Origin: an uncultured Bacilli bacterium
Lineage (GTDB): Bacteria > Bacillota_I > Bacilli_A > RF39 > UBA660
DNA length: 51,074 nt
Reading direction: 5' to 3'
Assembly: GCA_944358695.1 (NCBI GenBank)
Contig: CALVRM010000002.1
Location: 1-51,074 of the forward strand
Numbering within the stretch: the first letter of the stretch is position 1; each line of letters starts with the position of its first letter. Positions 16,974-26,857 of the stretch are shown here, piece by piece. The position numbers and the translations under genes were made by a program. The notes under the pieces are model-generated. The model searched no databases, was not told where the DNA came from, and was given only the letters and a program-made list of their open reading frames with translations.

Positions 16974-19499
16974 ATGTTAGATAAGAAATATAATCATTTA
17001 AAAGTAGAAGCTGGGAAATATGAAAATTGGAAAAATAAAGGATACTTTGCTAGTGGTGATACTAATTTAAAACCATATGCAATTGTTATTCCACCGCCTA
17101 ATGTTACAGGAAAATTACATATAGGACATGCTTGGGATACAACTTTGCAAGATATTATTATAAGATTTAAGAGAATGCAAGGATACGATGCTTTGTGGCT
17201 TCCGGGTATGGACCATGCCGGAATTGCGACGCAAGCCAAAGTTGATAAAAGATTGCGTGAGCAGGGAATTAATCCTAGAGAAATGGATCGCGAAGAGTGG
17301 TTAAAAGCGGCTTGGTCGTGGAAAGAAGAGTATGCAAATAATATTCATGATCAATGGGCTAAATTGGGTCATTCTTTAGATTATTCAAAAGAACGATTTA
17401 CTTTAGATGAAGGTTTATCAAAAGCAGTTAGATATGTTTTTGTTGAACTTTATAAGAAAGGTTTAATTTATCGTGGTGAGCGCATTATTAATTGGGATCC
17501 AGTTCAAATGACAGCTTTATCAAATGAAGAAGTAATTTATAAAGAAGAGCCAGGGGCTTTTTATCACTTGAAATATTTTTTAGAGAATAGTGATGAATAC
17601 TTGGAGGTAGCGACTACAAGACCAGAAACTCTTTTTGGTGATACGGCAGTGGCGGTTAATCCAGATGATGATAGGTATAAACATTTGATTGGTCAGAAGG
17701 TGGTTTTACCAATTGTTAATAAGTTAATACCAATTATTGCTGATATCCATGCTGATATGGAAAAGGGTACTGGGGTTGTTAAGATTACTCCAGCTCATGA
17801 TCCAAATGATTTTGAAGTTGGGGTAAGACATAATTTAGAGCGTATTGTTATTATGAATAAAGATGCAACTATGAATGAAAAAGCGTTAAAATACAATGGG
17901 TTAAATCGTTATGAGTGTCGTGAGAAACTAGTTCAAGAACTAAAAGAAAAAGATTTGTTAATTGAAATTGAAGAGATTATTCATTCAGTAGGACATTCTG
18001 AAAGAAGTAATGCGGTGGTAGAGCCATTGCTTTCTAAACAATGGTTTGTAAAAATGCGTCCATTAGCTGATCAAGTTTTAAAAAATCAAGATGATAAAGA
18101 TGCGAAAGTAAACTTTGTCCCTGAGAGATATGAAAAAACTATGAAGCATTGGATGGAAATAACTTACGATTGGTGTATTTCAAGACAGTTATGGTGGGGT
18201 CATCGGATTCCTGCATGGTATAAAGATGACGAAATATATGTTGGCTTAGAAGCACCAGATGGTGAAGGCTGGACTCAGGATTCAGATGTGTTAGATACGT
18301 GGTTTTCTTCAGCTTTGTGGCCTTTTAGTGCTCTGGGGTGGCCAGAGAAAACAGAATTGCTTGAAAGATATTATCCTAATAATGTTTTAGTTACTGGTTA
18401 TGATATTATTCCTTTTTGGGTAAATCGTATGGTATTCCAAGGATTAGAGTTTACCAATAAAAGACCGTTTAAAGATTGTTTAATTCACGGACTTATTCGT
18501 GATAAAGAAGGCACAAAGATGAGCAAGTCTTTAGGCAATGTTATTGACCCGATGGATGTTATTAACGACTATGGTGCGGATTCATTAAGGTTTTATTTAA
18601 CCACTAGTGCAGCTAATGGAACTGATTTAAGTTTTGATATGGATAAGATTAAATCAACTTGGAATTTTATTAATAAATTTTGGAATGCTTCAAGATATGT
18701 ATTAATGAATATTGAAGATTATGAATATACGTTGGAAAATTTGAAATTAGCTGATAAGTGGATTTTAAATAGGCTGAATGAAACAATAAAAATAGTTACT
18801 AAACATATGGATAAATATGAATTTAATATTGTTGGATCTGAACTTCATAGTTTTATTTGGAATGATTTTTGTGATTGGTACATTGAACTTTCTAAAATTG
18901 AGATTAATAATACGACAAAAACGGTTTTAACATATGTTTTAAAATCAATTTTGAAAATGCTTCATCCGTTTATGCCTTTTGTTACGGAAGAAATTTACAC
19001 TAAACTTCCAAAGGTAGAAGAATCAATAATGATTTCGGATTATCCAAAATGCAATAAGAGCTTTGAATTTAAAGAGGCTAAAGAAATGGATGAAGTTATT
19101 GAATTAATAAAAAGAATAAGAAAGATTAAACTGGAAAAAGGCGTTAAAGAAATTTATTTAAAATACGAAAGTCAAATTTTGAAAGACAATTATCTTATTT
19201 TAAATAAGTTATTAAAGGTAAATACAACGATTGATTATACGAATTTTGCGCTTGTGACGATTAGCTTCCAAGATGATTTGGTTCATTTATATTATGATGG
19301 CAGTGCCAATAAAACAGCAGAATTAGAAAGTTTATATCGTGAAAAGGAACGTTTAGAAGCTTCGATTTCTAGACGAAATAAACTATTATCTAATGAAAAC
19401 TATTTAAAGAAGGCACCAACCAAAATAGTAGAAGTAGAAAAAGAAATGCTTGAAAAAGAAAAGAAGGAATTGGAAGTTATTCTGGTTAAAATTAATTAG
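16974..19499 (+). CDS. valS: Valyl-tRNA synthetase
   Basis: A class I synthetase of 841 residues, somewhat short of the usual 880. HIGH is at residues 49-52 inside [14 protein letters not shown], and KMSKS at 515-519. The CP1 editing domain contains [13 protein letters not shown]. The protein ends in the ValRS coiled-coil (about 770-841) that contacts tRNA. The start at 16974 follows AAAGGAGAGG; an upstream in-frame ATG at 16929 has no ribosome site. It is controlled by the valine T-box. Confidence 0.97.
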   Translation: MLDKKYNHLKVEAGKYENWKNKGYFASGDTNLKPYAIVIPPPNVTGKLHIGHAWDTTLQDIIIRFKRMQGYDALWLPGMDHAGIATQAKVDKRLREQGINPREMDREEWLKAAWSWKEEYANNIHDQWAKLGHSLDYSKERFTLDEGLSKAVRYVFVELYKKGLIYRGERIINWDPVQMTALSNEEVIYKEEPGAFYHLKYFLENSDEYLEVATTRPETLFGDTAVAVNPDDDRYKHLIGQKVVLPIVNKLIPIIADIHADMEKGTGVVKITPAHDPNDFEVGVRHNLERIVIMNKDATMNEKALKYNGLNRYECREKLVQELKEKDLLIEIEEIIHSVGHSERSNAVVEPLLSKQWFVKMRPLADQVLKNQDDKDAKVNFVPERYEKTMKHWMEITYDWCISRQLWWGHRIPAWYKDDEIYVGLEAPDGEGWTQDSDVLDTWFSSALWPFSALGWPEKTELLERYYPNNVLVTGYDIIPFWVNRMVFQGLEFTNKRPFKDCLIHGLIRDKEGTKMSKSLGNVIDPMDVINDYGADSLRFYLTTSAANGTDLSFDMDKIKSTWNFINKFWNASRYVLMNIEDYEYTLENLKLADKWILNRLNETIKIVTKHMDKYEFNIVGSELHSFIWNDFCDWYIELSKIEINNTTKTVLTYVLKSILKMLHPFMPFVTEEIYTKLPKVEESIMISDYPKCNKSFEFKEAKEMDEVIELIKRIRKIKLEKGVKEIYLKYESQILKDNYLILNKLLKVNTTIDYTNFALVTISFQDDLVHLYYDGSANKTAELESLYREKERLEASISRRNKLLSNENYLKKAPTKIVEVEKEMLEKEKKELEVILVKIN

Positions 19500-19531
19500 A
19501 CACAAAACTCGACAAGAATAATTAAAACTAA

Positions 19532-19560
19532 TTGATTTTTAAAAAAAATTATGATATATT
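19532..19560 (+). promoter_or_regulatory. Promoter of the pilin gene
   Basis: TTGATT (19532-19537) and TATATT (19555-19560) are 17 bp apart, with a TGn extension before the -10 box. Confidence 0.55.
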
Positions 19561-19592
19561 TATAACAGTAGCAAGGTGAGGAGGTGAAATAG

Positions 19593-20045
19593 ATGAAAGA
19601 TAATATAAAGGGGTTTACATTAGTCGAATTGTTAGCCGTTATCATTATTTTAGCTATTGTTGCCTTAGTTACTACACCTGCGATTTTAAATGTTATTAAT
19701 AATTCACGTTTGGAAGGGGCTAAAGATAAAACTTGGGGAACTATTGATGCTGTTAAATTAGCATATACCCAATCTCAAACTTTAGATAATAAAGATATTG
19801 TAGATAATCCAAAAGTTACTTTTAGTTCTAATAAAACAGATGATAGTGTTACTACAATTGGAAGAGCTGTGACTATAAGTGGTGAAAAACCTTCTGGTGG
19901 TTCTGTTACGATTAATACAACCACAGGTGAAATTACAGCTAAAGATTTATTGTTCACTGGTAATGGTAAATATGCATGTACCACTAATTCTACGGGAACC
20001 TCAGTAACTTGCTGTAAAAACGCCACTACTTGTACAGCATCATAA
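19593..20045 (+). CDS. Type IV pilin-like protein
   Basis: A 150-residue protein with a classic class III prepilin signal: short basic leader, then KGFTLVELLAVIIILAIV with cleavage expected after Gly7 and Glu5 of the mature form. The hydrophobic helix continues into an amphipathic alpha-helix (NSRLEGAKDKTWGTIDAVKLAYTQ), followed by a small beta domain. The C-terminus has four Cys (YACTTN, TCCKN, TCTA) that could form disulfides. The start follows GAGGAGGTG. No prepilin peptidase or pilus motor is in the window. Confidence 0.9.
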   Translation: MKDNIKGFTLVELLAVIIILAIVALVTTPAILNVINNSRLEGAKDKTWGTIDAVKLAYTQSQTLDNKDIVDNPKVTFSSNKTDDSVTTIGRAVTISGEKPSGGSVTINTTTGEITAKDLLFTGNGKYACTTNSTGTSVTCCKNATTCTAS

Positions 20046-20046
20046 T

Positions 20047-20070
20047 CTTAGGTACATCCTAAGTTTTTTT
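20047..20070 (+). terminator. Intrinsic terminator after the pilin gene
   Basis: CTTAGG (20047-20052) pairs with CCTAAG (20058-20063) followed by seven T. Confidence 0.85.
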
Positions 20071-20117
20071 CTTGCTAAATAATTTTCCTTATGGTATTAT
20101 TATAATAGAGGGATAGC

Positions 20118-20528
20118 ATGGGTAATAAAACAGTAGAAAATATTTTTATTATTGCTTTAATAGGCATTATTGCTTGTTTAATTTTTCCAATTGTCCAAAG
20201 GACTATATATGCTGCCCAACTTTCTGGTATTGAATCTAGTGTTTATGGTAGTATTGATAGTGTTAAAGTCTTATATACTAATGAAAGCTTAAATCAAGAG
20301 ATAACGTTACCGTTTACTGTAAAGTATAATAAAAAGGGTTATAATCTTTATCTGGGAACTAAAAAAATAACTGCTAAGGAGAAAATAACTAAAAGTGGGA
20401 GATTGCCAATTGGTGGGCATATTACGATTAATCCAGATGGGACAATAAGTGTAGTTAAATTAAAATATGAAAAATTTATTTGTAGTAAACCACCTAATGG
20501 TGAGTTAAAATGTCAAAGGAACTCATAA
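20118..20528 (+). CDS. Degenerate pilin-like paralogue
   Basis: A 136-residue protein starting behind GAGGGAT, with TATAAT at 20101-20106. It has an N-terminal hydrophobic helix and then segments parallel to the preceding pilin: SVYGSIDSVKVLYT against KTWGTIDAVKLAYT, and SGRLPIGGHITINPDGTISV against SGEKPSGGSVTIN. The GFTLVE processing site is absent (NKTVENIFIIALIG), so it is probably not cleaved by prepilin peptidase in the usual way. Two Cys remain near the C-terminus. Confidence 0.72.
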   Translation: MGNKTVENIFIIALIGIIACLIFPIVQRTIYAAQLSGIESSVYGSIDSVKVLYTNESLNQEITLPFTVKYNKKGYNLYLGTKKITAKEKITKSGRLPIGGHITINPDGTISVVKLKYEKFICSKPPNGELKCQRNS

Positions 20529-20539
20529 GAGTTTTTTTA
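20519..20539 (+). terminator. Intrinsic terminator before lepA
   Basis: AACTC and GAGTT flank ATAA across the stop codon of the pilin-like gene, followed by a T-run. Confidence 0.65.
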
Positions 20540-20551
20540 TTTATCTAAAAA

Positions 20552-20560
20552 TGATATAAT
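20552..20560 (+). promoter_or_regulatory. Extended -10 promoter of lepA
   Basis: TGATATAAT, a TGn-extended -10 box 18 bases before the lepA start, without a clear -35. Confidence 0.55.
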
Positions 20561-20577
20561 TAAGTAGGTGAGGAAAC

Positions 20578-22380
20578 ATGAAACAAGAAAACATCCGAAA
20601 CTTTTCAATAATTGCTCATATTGACCACGGGAAAAGTACGATTGCTGATAGAATATTGGAATTAACGGGAGCGATTACAGAAAGGGAAATGCAAGATCAA
20701 TTGCTTGATAGCATGGATATTGAAAGAGAACGTGGAATTACTATAAAGTTAAATGCTGTTCAATTGAACTATAAATATCAAAATGTAGATTATCTTTTGC
20801 ATCTTATTGATACACCAGGCCATGTCGATTTTTCCTATGAAGTATCTCGTAGTTTAGCGGCATGTGAGGGAGCGGTGCTGGTGGTTGATGCGGCTCAAGG
20901 CATTGAAGCTCAAACTTTAGCAAATGTTTATTTAGCTTTGGAAAATGATTTGGAAATTATTCCAGTTATTAATAAAATTGATTTGCCCAATGCGGATATA
21001 CCTAAAGTAAAAGCAGAGCTTATCAGTACGCTTGGTTTTAAAGAAGAAGAAATTATTTTGACAAGTGCGAAAACAGGCGAGGGAATTAGGGATTTGGTTA
21101 ATGCTATTGTGACTAGAGTTCCGGCGCCTAAAGGAAATAATAATGATAAACTGCAAGCTTTGGTTTTTGATAGTTATTTTGATCCTTATAAAGGGGTAGT
21201 AGCTTTAGTTCGAATTGTTAATGGTGTAGTAAAAGTTAAAGATAAAATCAAAATGATGGCCACTGGTGCAGTTCATGAAGTTGTTGAGCTTGGCATTAGT
21301 AATCCTAAAGAAAAGAGCAAAAAAGAATTGGTCACTGGGGAAGTTGGGTATATTTGCGGGAGTATTAAAAGTATTCGTGATGTTAAGGTTGGTGATACGA
21401 TAACGAAATTTGAAGATCCGGCTTTGCAAAGTCTTCCAGGTTATAAGCCGATGAAACCTATGGTTTTTTGTGGATTATATCCTCTAGAATCTAGTAGGTA
21501 TCCTGATTTAAGAGAAGCTTTAGATAAATTGAAGTTAAATGATGCGGCTTTAGAATTTGAGCCTGAGACTTCTAAAGCTTTAGGCTTTGGTTTTAGGTGT
21601 GGGTTCTTAGGCTTATTGCACATGGAAATTACTTTAGAGAGGATTGAAAGAGAGTTTGGTATTGAGTTAATTGCTACGAGTCCTTCGGTTATTTATAAGA
21701 TTACTAAAACTGATGGGGAAATCATTAATATTGATAGTCCAGTTAAAATGCCTGATAGACAAAAAATAAAGAAAATTGAAGAGCCTTATATTAAAACTAA
21801 TATTTTAGTTCCAAGTACGTATATTGGGCCTATTATGGAACTATGTCAAAACAAACGCGGCAACTATGAAAGCATGGAATACTTAGATCAAACAAGGGTT
21901 AATATTCATTATGAAATACCTTTATCAGAAATTGTATATGATTTTTTTGATAAATTAAAAGGGGTTACTAGAGGTTATGCTTCTTTTGATTACGAATTAA
22001 TTGGTTATAAAGAGAGTAATTTGGTTAAGATGGATATTTTATTAAATGGTGAAATAGTCGATGCTTTAAGCTTAATAGTTCATAAAGATTTTGCCTATAA
22101 ACGTGGGAAAAACATTGTCGAAGCTTTAAGAAAACAAATACCAAGACAAATGTTTGAGGTTCCTATTCAAGCAGTTATTGGTAGTAAAGCCATTGCAAGG
22201 GCTGATATTAAAGCAATGCGAAAAAATGTTTTGGCTAAATGTTATGGTGGCGATGTTTCAAGAAAGCGTAAACTACTTGAAAAACAAAAAGAAGGAAAAA
22301 AACGAATGAAAATGGTTGGGAATGTTGAAGTTCCCCAAGAAGCGTTTTTAGCGGTTTTAAGTACGGATGATGACAATTAA
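20578..22380 (+). CDS. lepA: Elongation factor 4 (LepA)
   Basis: A 600-residue ribosome-bound GTPase of normal length. The G1 motif AHIDHGKST is at residues 13-21, followed by the switch region [16 protein letters not shown] and NKIDLP. The EF4-specific C-terminal domain ends in [20 protein letters not shown]. The start follows AGGTGAGG. It heads the lepA-unknown-hemW group, an order conserved in Bacilli apart from the inserted gene. Confidence 0.98.
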   Translation: MKQENIRNFSIIAHIDHGKSTIADRILELTGAITEREMQDQLLDSMDIERERGITIKLNAVQLNYKYQNVDYLLHLIDTPGHVDFSYEVSRSLAACEGAVLVVDAAQGIEAQTLANVYLALENDLEIIPVINKIDLPNADIPKVKAELISTLGFKEEEIILTSAKTGEGIRDLVNAIVTRVPAPKGNNNDKLQALVFDSYFDPYKGVVALVRIVNGVVKVKDKIKMMATGAVHEVVELGISNPKEKSKKELVTGEVGYICGSIKSIRDVKVGDTITKFEDPALQSLPGYKPMKPMVFCGLYPLESSRYPDLREALDKLKLNDAALEFEPETSKALGFGFRCGFLGLLHMEITLERIEREFGIELIATSPSVIYKITKTDGEIINIDSPVKMPDRQKIKKIEEPYIKTNILVPSTYIGPIMELCQNKRGNYESMEYLDQTRVNIHYEIPLSEIVYDFFDKLKGVTRGYASFDYELIGYKESNLVKMDILLNGEIVDALSLIVHKDFAYKRGKNIVEALRKQIPRQMFEVPIQAVIGSKAIARADIKAMRKNVLAKCYGGDVSRKRKLLEKQKEGKKRMKMVGNVEVPQEAFLAVLSTDDDN

Positions 22381-22396
22381 GAAGTGAGGTGATAGT

Positions 22397-23176
22397 GTGC
22401 TTTATCCAATTAGAAAAGTAAAAGTTGGATCAAAAGTCATGGATGTTGAACTTTATACCCCAACGCCTTATGAGGTTATTGCTGAAGATTTTGACTATCC
22501 AGCTTATATCAAAAATTTGATTAAAGAAGAAATTGCGCAAACAGGGATGGCCTCTGATGAAGAACTTTATGAATTATTTAATATGGGAAGGTATCAGCCA
22601 GAGACTGATCCAGAGAAAATAAGATTTAATAATAAAAAAGAAGCTGCACGTCAAGCATATTGTGAGCAGATGTTAAAACTACAAACTTTATATGAAAAAT
22701 CACTTTCTAATAAGTGGGAAACCAAAGTGCCAATAAACGATCTTATGCAAGAGCTTGCTCAGGGCTATTTAGAAGCTTTAACGATTATTACGGATAATTA
22801 TGAACGGAAAAGAAGCAGTAAGCAACCGATCTTAAAAGGTAAAGTAGATTCTTACCAAGGAGTTAATCGCTTGGTTGAAAAAGAGTTTCAAAGACGAAGA
22901 AAAAAAGAACAACTTCAACAAGAAAGTATTAAGCGCATTCAAGCTTATCACGATGGTTTACTTACGCCTAGAGAGTTAATGGGGTATGACATTAAAAATT
23001 TAGGTGAGATGGATCGGGTACTAAAACGTGGAGCTAGGAAAGTAATTAGAAGTGTTTTTGAAAGCATTCCAAATTATGAAGATTATACAATGGGCGAGTT
23101 ATACGAAATTTATACTAATAATAAGCAAAACCAAGTAGAGATTAGTTCTGAATCATCTAAAGGAAAGTTAAGATGA
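22397..23176 (+). CDS. Unknown charged protein between lepA and hemW
   Basis: A 259-residue protein with a GTG start at 22397, eight bases after AGGTGA. It is soluble, Lys/Glu-rich and mostly helical by composition, with a long basic helix (RLVEKEFQRRRKKEQLQQE) near residues 157-175. There is no signal peptide, no membrane segment and no motif I recognise. It overlaps hemW by four bases (ATGA), so it belongs to the lepA-hemW operon. It could be RNA- or ribosome-associated given its basic helices and neighbours, but this is inference only. Confidence 0.75.
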   Translation: MLYPIRKVKVGSKVMDVELYTPTPYEVIAEDFDYPAYIKNLIKEEIAQTGMASDEELYELFNMGRYQPETDPEKIRFNNKKEAARQAYCEQMLKLQTLYEKSLSNKWETKVPINDLMQELAQGYLEALTIITDNYERKRSSKQPILKGKVDSYQGVNRLVEKEFQRRRKKEQLQQESIKRIQAYHDGLLTPRELMGYDIKNLGEMDRVLKRGARKVIRSVFESIPNYEDYTMGELYEIYTNNKQNQVEISSESSKGKLR

Positions 23177-24252
23177 CAAGCTCAGTATATATTCACATTC
23201 CTTTTTGTATGAATATTTGTACATATTGTGATTTTTGTAAATTATATAAAAATGATCAATGGATAGAGGCCTATTTGCAGGCTTTAGAAAAGGAAATAAA
23301 GTCTAATTATCAAAATGAAAAGATAAAAACTCTTTATTTTGGTGGAGGGACACCTAGTGCTTTAACTATGGAGCAACTTGATAAATTATTTACTATAACT
23401 TCAATTTTTGATTTAACTGACGACTGTGAAATAACCTTTGAATGCAATGTCGAAGATTTAACTGAGCCAAAACTAGAATTTTTAAAAGATAAAGTTAACC
23501 GTTTAAGCATAGGACTTCAGTCGTTCCAGCCAAAAATCTTAAGTCTTTTAGGTAGAGCGCCGGTAAAAATATCGAATATAATTTTGGCTAAAAAATATTT
23601 TGATAATATTAATTTAGATTTAATGTATGGTTTTAAAGAACAAACATTAGAGGATTTAAAAAAAGATATTCAAATGGTTTTAAAGTTGGATGTATCACAT
23701 ATATCAGCTTACAGTCTTATAGTAGAACCACATACTAAACTTTTTATCAATAATTATAAATTAGATGATGATATTAAAAAAGATCAATTACTAAATAAAA
23801 TGTTAGTAGAAAAAGGATATAATCATTATGAAATTAGTAATTATGCAAAGCCAAATAAAGAGTCGAAGCATAATTTAACTTATTGGAATAATGAATGTTA
23901 TTATGGTTTTGGATTAGGGGCAAGCGGATACATAAATAATATTAGATACGATAATACTAGAAATTTAAATAGTTATTTAAAGGGAAATTATTGCAGTAAA
24001 ATAAATAAACTTAATGAAAACGAAACTTTGCAGAATGAGTTTATTTTAGGGCTTCGTAAATTAAGCGGAATAAATAAAAAAGAATTTTATAGAAAATATG
24101 GTTTTAACATTTTAGAGGTAAAAAATCTGCATAAATTAATAGCTAAAGATTTAATAAAAAATGAAGATAATATTTATATTAATCCTGAATATCTATATTT
24201 TTCAAATGAAATTTTGATAAATTTTATCGGCGAAGATTTACACAAACATTAG
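23173..24252 (+). CDS. hemW: HemW-like radical SAM protein
   Basis: A 359-residue radical SAM protein of the HemN/HemW family. The iron-sulfur motif C..[x]3..C..C is at Cys12, Cys16 and Cys19 (FCMNICTYCDFC), followed by FGGGTPS for SAM binding and the HemW-type SIGLQSF. It lacks the N-terminal extension of true coproporphyrinogen dehydrogenase HemN, so the HemW heme-chaperone role is the better call. Its place after lepA and upstream of hrcA is the same as in Bacillus. Confidence 0.9.
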   Translation: MTSSVYIHIPFCMNICTYCDFCKLYKNDQWIEAYLQALEKEIKSNYQNEKIKTLYFGGGTPSALTMEQLDKLFTITSIFDLTDDCEITFECNVEDLTEPKLEFLKDKVNRLSIGLQSFQPKILSLLGRAPVKISNIILAKKYFDNINLDLMYGFKEQTLEDLKKDIQMVLKLDVSHISAYSLIVEPHTKLFINNYKLDDDIKKDQLLNKMLVEKGYNHYEISNYAKPNKESKHNLTYWNNECYYGFGLGASGYINNIRYDNTRNLNSYLKGNYCSKINKLNENETLQNEFILGLRKLSGINKKEFYRKYGFNILEVKNLHKLIAKDLIKNEDNIYINPEYLYFSNEILINFIGEDLHKH

Positions 24253-24265
24253 TTTGTGATATAAT
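24237..24265 (+). promoter_or_regulatory. Promoter with a palindrome in its spacer
   Basis: TTTACA (24237-24242) and TATAAT (24260-24265) are 17 bp apart, with a TG extension. CACAAAC (24241-24247) and GTTTGTG (24252-24258) form a perfect inverted repeat around ATTA, filling the spacer. It overlaps the hemW stop codon and could be an operator. Confidence 0.6.
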
Positions 24266-24281
24266 TAAAATAGGTGGTAAC

Positions 24282-24854
24282 ATGAAAAAAGAAATTTTGC
24301 AAACAGAAATTGGCTATATAAAAAAACCTGAGTATCAAGCAAATGCCGAAATTTTAATTGAACTTTTGCCAGACTACTTTTTTGAGGTTCCAGCTAGTTC
24401 CACTGGCAAATATCATCCTAGTTTTGCTAGCGGCGAAGGTGGATTGATAAGGCACACTAAGGCGGCTGTTCGGATTGCTAATGAGTTATTAAATAGTATG
24501 ATTGGTGATTCGTTTAACCAAGAGGAAAAGGATTTGATGATTTTGGCGTTAATTCTTCACGATGGGCTAAAACACGGACTTCCAAAAGAACAATATGTGC
24601 GATTTGATCATCCTTTGTTGATTGCCAATTTTATTAAAGAAAATCAAAATATGACATCGTTTAAAGATTCGGAGATTGATTTTTTAGTAAATGTTGTTTC
24701 TAGCCATATGGGGCCTTTTAATACTAATAAATATAGTGATGTTATTTTGCCAAAACCACAAAATAAATATCAAAAGTTTGTTCATATGTGTGACTTGTTG
24801 GCTAGTAAAAAGTTTTTGGACATCAAATTTGAAAATAACGAAATCGTAGATTAA
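24282..24854 (+). CDS. HD-domain phosphohydrolase
   Basis: A 190-residue protein with the HD-superfamily metal site: His58 (IRHTKAA), His93-Asp94 (LILHDGLKHG), a later His in SSHMGPF, and Asp in HMCDLLAS. Such proteins hydrolyse nucleotides or phosphodiesters; the substrate cannot be inferred. It has its own promoter and a GGTGG ribosome site, and precedes tmk. Confidence 0.85.
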   Translation: MKKEILQTEIGYIKKPEYQANAEILIELLPDYFFEVPASSTGKYHPSFASGEGGLIRHTKAAVRIANELLNSMIGDSFNQEEKDLMILALILHDGLKHGLPKEQYVRFDHPLLIANFIKENQNMTSFKDSEIDFLVNVVSSHMGPFNTNKYSDVILPKPQNKYQKFVHMCDLLASKKFLDIKFENNEIVD

Positions 24855-24943
24855 AGAAATTTGAAAGTAGTAAAGTTTATTGAATCTTTTTAATGAAATT
24901 TGCGGAGAAATACTTCAATTATAAAAGTTAGGTAGGTCGAATA

Positions 24944-25630
24944 ATGGAAAAAGGTAAATTAATTGTTATTGAGGGAACCGATTGTTCTGGTAAGGAAACT
25001 CAAACAAAATTATTAATTAGTAAATTAAGACAAAAAGGAATTAAAGTCGATGATTTTAGTTTTCCTAATTATAATTCTCCAACTGGTAAAATAATTGGCG
25101 GTCCTTATTTAGGTAAAATGTCTATTCAGCCAACTTATTTTGAGGAAGGGCCGACTCAGGTTGATCCCAAAGTGGCCTCACTTTATTATGCAGCTGATCG
25201 TAAATATAATATTGATAAAATAACGTTCCTTTTGGAAAATGGGGCAAATATAATTTTAGACAGATATATTTATTCAAATATGGCGCATCAAGGAGGAAAG
25301 CTAAAAGAAGCAGGTGAGCGAGAAAAAATGTATGAGTGGCTTGATAATTTAGAATTTAATTTGCTTGAATTGCCAAGGCCAGATATCGCGATTTTTTTGC
25401 ACATGCCAGTAGATAAAATACAAATTTTACTTGCCAATCGTGAAAATGAATTTCCTGATAGACATGAGCAAGATACTAATCATTTGAAACAGGCCGAAAG
25501 GGCTTATATTGAGCTTGCTACACGATATAATATTCATACTATTGAGTGTGTAAATAAAGAGGGAATAAGACCAATTGAGGATATTAATGAAGACATTTAT
25601 AATTATGTTATTAATCAATTATCACTATAA
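24944..25630 (+). CDS. tmk: Thymidylate kinase-like P-loop kinase
   Basis: A 228-residue kinase that phosphorylates dTMP to dTDP. The P-loop EGTDCSGKE (residues 10-18) replaces the usual EG.DG.GK with Cys-Ser, and the DR motif is in ILDRYIYSN. The lid NRENEFPDRHEQD carries arginines. It is about 15 residues longer than typical bacterial Tmk, with extra residues after the P-loop (GGPYLGKM). It lies 90 bp from the HD gene and is followed by a decayed transposon. Confidence 0.88.
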   Translation: MEKGKLIVIEGTDCSGKETQTKLLISKLRQKGIKVDDFSFPNYNSPTGKIIGGPYLGKMSIQPTYFEEGPTQVDPKVASLYYAADRKYNIDKITFLLENGANIILDRYIYSNMAHQGGKLKEAGEREKMYEWLDNLEFNLLELPRPDIAIFLHMPVDKIQILLANRENEFPDRHEQDTNHLKQAERAYIELATRYNIHTIECVNKEGIRPIEDINEDIYNYVINQLSL

Positions 25631-25739
25631 TTATTAGTGATTTTTTATATAATAGGAATTTGCATTGCGAAAAAACGTAAAATAAAATTTAAAAACCGTT
25701 TACGAGAACATTTGCTTGCTATATAGTGAATGAAATAAA

Positions 25740-26160
25740 GAAAACAGGTGAACATATGAAAGTATTAAAAGGTTATATATTTAGAATGTATCCAGATAAA
25801 ATCAAAAGCAACTTATAAATAAAACAATAGGTACTTCTGGATTTATCTATAATCATTTTCTATCTGATAAAATAAAAGAATATAAAGATATAGGTAAAAG
25901 TAAAAATGCATATGACCAAATAAAATTAATTGCTAAGCTATCTAAAGAATATCCGTGGATAAAGGAGGTAGATAGCTCGGCTCTTCGAACAAGTATCTTT
26001 AACCTTGAAGATGCTTATAAAAGATTTTATAAAGGAAGTGGATACTATAAATTTAAAGCAAAATATGTTCACGAAAGTTATAAGACCAATAATATAAAAA
26101 TAAGGGGAGCGACTATCCGATATTGGTCTATGGAGGGGTGAGGGCTTCTGTGAAGTAGAA
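25740..26160 (+). mobile_element. Internally deleted IS605-type element with possible omega-RNA end
   Basis: The TnpB remnant is joined near 26105 to a GC-richer segment (about 26106-26160) with GGGGAGCGACTATCC, GGTCTATGGAGGGG and CTTCTGTGAAGTAG. This resembles the right-end scaffold (omega-RNA region) of IS605/IS1341 elements. The exact ends are not fixed. No tnpA is present, so it can move only with help from elsewhere. Confidence 0.6.
25756..26108 (+). pseudogene. tnpB: TnpB (IS200/IS605-type) remnant, frameshifted and truncated
   Basis: A TnpB N-terminus begins at 25756 (KVLKGYIFRMYPDK) behind AGGTGA, but stops at 25816. The match continues in another frame from about 25803 (INKTIGTSGFIYNHFL, YPWIKEVDSSALRTS, YKFKAKYVHESYKTNNIK). 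The homology ends abruptly near 26100, before the RuvC catalytic domain, and what follows looks like the 3' end of the element. So there is a frameshift plus a large internal deletion. This accounts for most of the stretch from 25631 to 26218. Confidence 0.82.
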
Positions 26161-26218
26161 AAGATTTATTTTACATTTTCTTCCTATAATTAAGATATAA
26201 TGTATAAAGAGGTGAAAT

Positions 26219-26857
26219 ATGAAAATAATTGCGCATCGCGGAAATGATGGAATTCATAAAGAGAATACTTTAGAGAGTATTTTAAATAGTTTAACATTTG
26301 ATTATGTTGATGGTGTAGAGTTTGACATAAGAATGACTAGAGATTTTCAGTTCGTTATTCATCATGACCCTTTTTATGAAGGTTATCTTATTAGTAAGAC
26401 TAGATTAAAAACGCTGCAAAAAAAGGGTTTAAATAGTTTAGAGGAAGTGTTAGAAAAAATTAATGGTAACAAGATAATTTTGATAGAGATTAAAGAAGAG
26501 AGCAATAAATTTCATATTTTAACGGCCAAATTATATCGAATATTGAGGAAATATGAGCTTAATTATTATATTTTTAGTTTTAATTATAAATTGATGACTT
26601 ATTTTCAAAAAAAACATTCTGATATTAAAGTGGGGTTGTTAGTTGGGATAAAAATGAATTTAGACAAAATAAAAAATAGCTTTGACTTTAATGCTATTAA
26701 TTATCATCATATAAATAAAGCTACGAATAAAGAGACCTTTATTTGGACAGTTGATACAGAAGAGGTATTTGAAAAGACTAAACAGAAGCAAAACATTATT
26801 ACTGATAAAGCTAAATATATTTATGATTTGTCTAAATATGCGGAGAAACAACCTTAA
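26219..26857 (+). CDS. Glycerophosphodiester phosphodiesterase
   Basis: A 212-residue GDPD-family enzyme that splits glycerophosphodiesters to glycerol-3-phosphate and an alcohol. The catalytic and metal residues are visible in IAHRGN (His6-Arg7), the EFDIRMT motif and VIHHDP. No signal peptide is present, so it is cytoplasmic. Length is slightly below the usual 240. The start follows AGAGGTG. Its 3' end overlaps the convergent UPF0316 gene by 26 bases. Confidence 0.92.
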   Translation: MKIIAHRGNDGIHKENTLESILNSLTFDYVDGVEFDIRMTRDFQFVIHHDPFYEGYLISKTRLKTLQKKGLNSLEEVLEKINGNKIILIEIKEESNKFHILTAKLYRILRKYELNYYIFSFNYKLMTYFQKKHSDIKVGLLVGIKMNLDKIKNSFDFNAINYHHINKATNKETFIWTVDTEEVFEKTKQKQNIITDKAKYIYDLSKYAEKQP

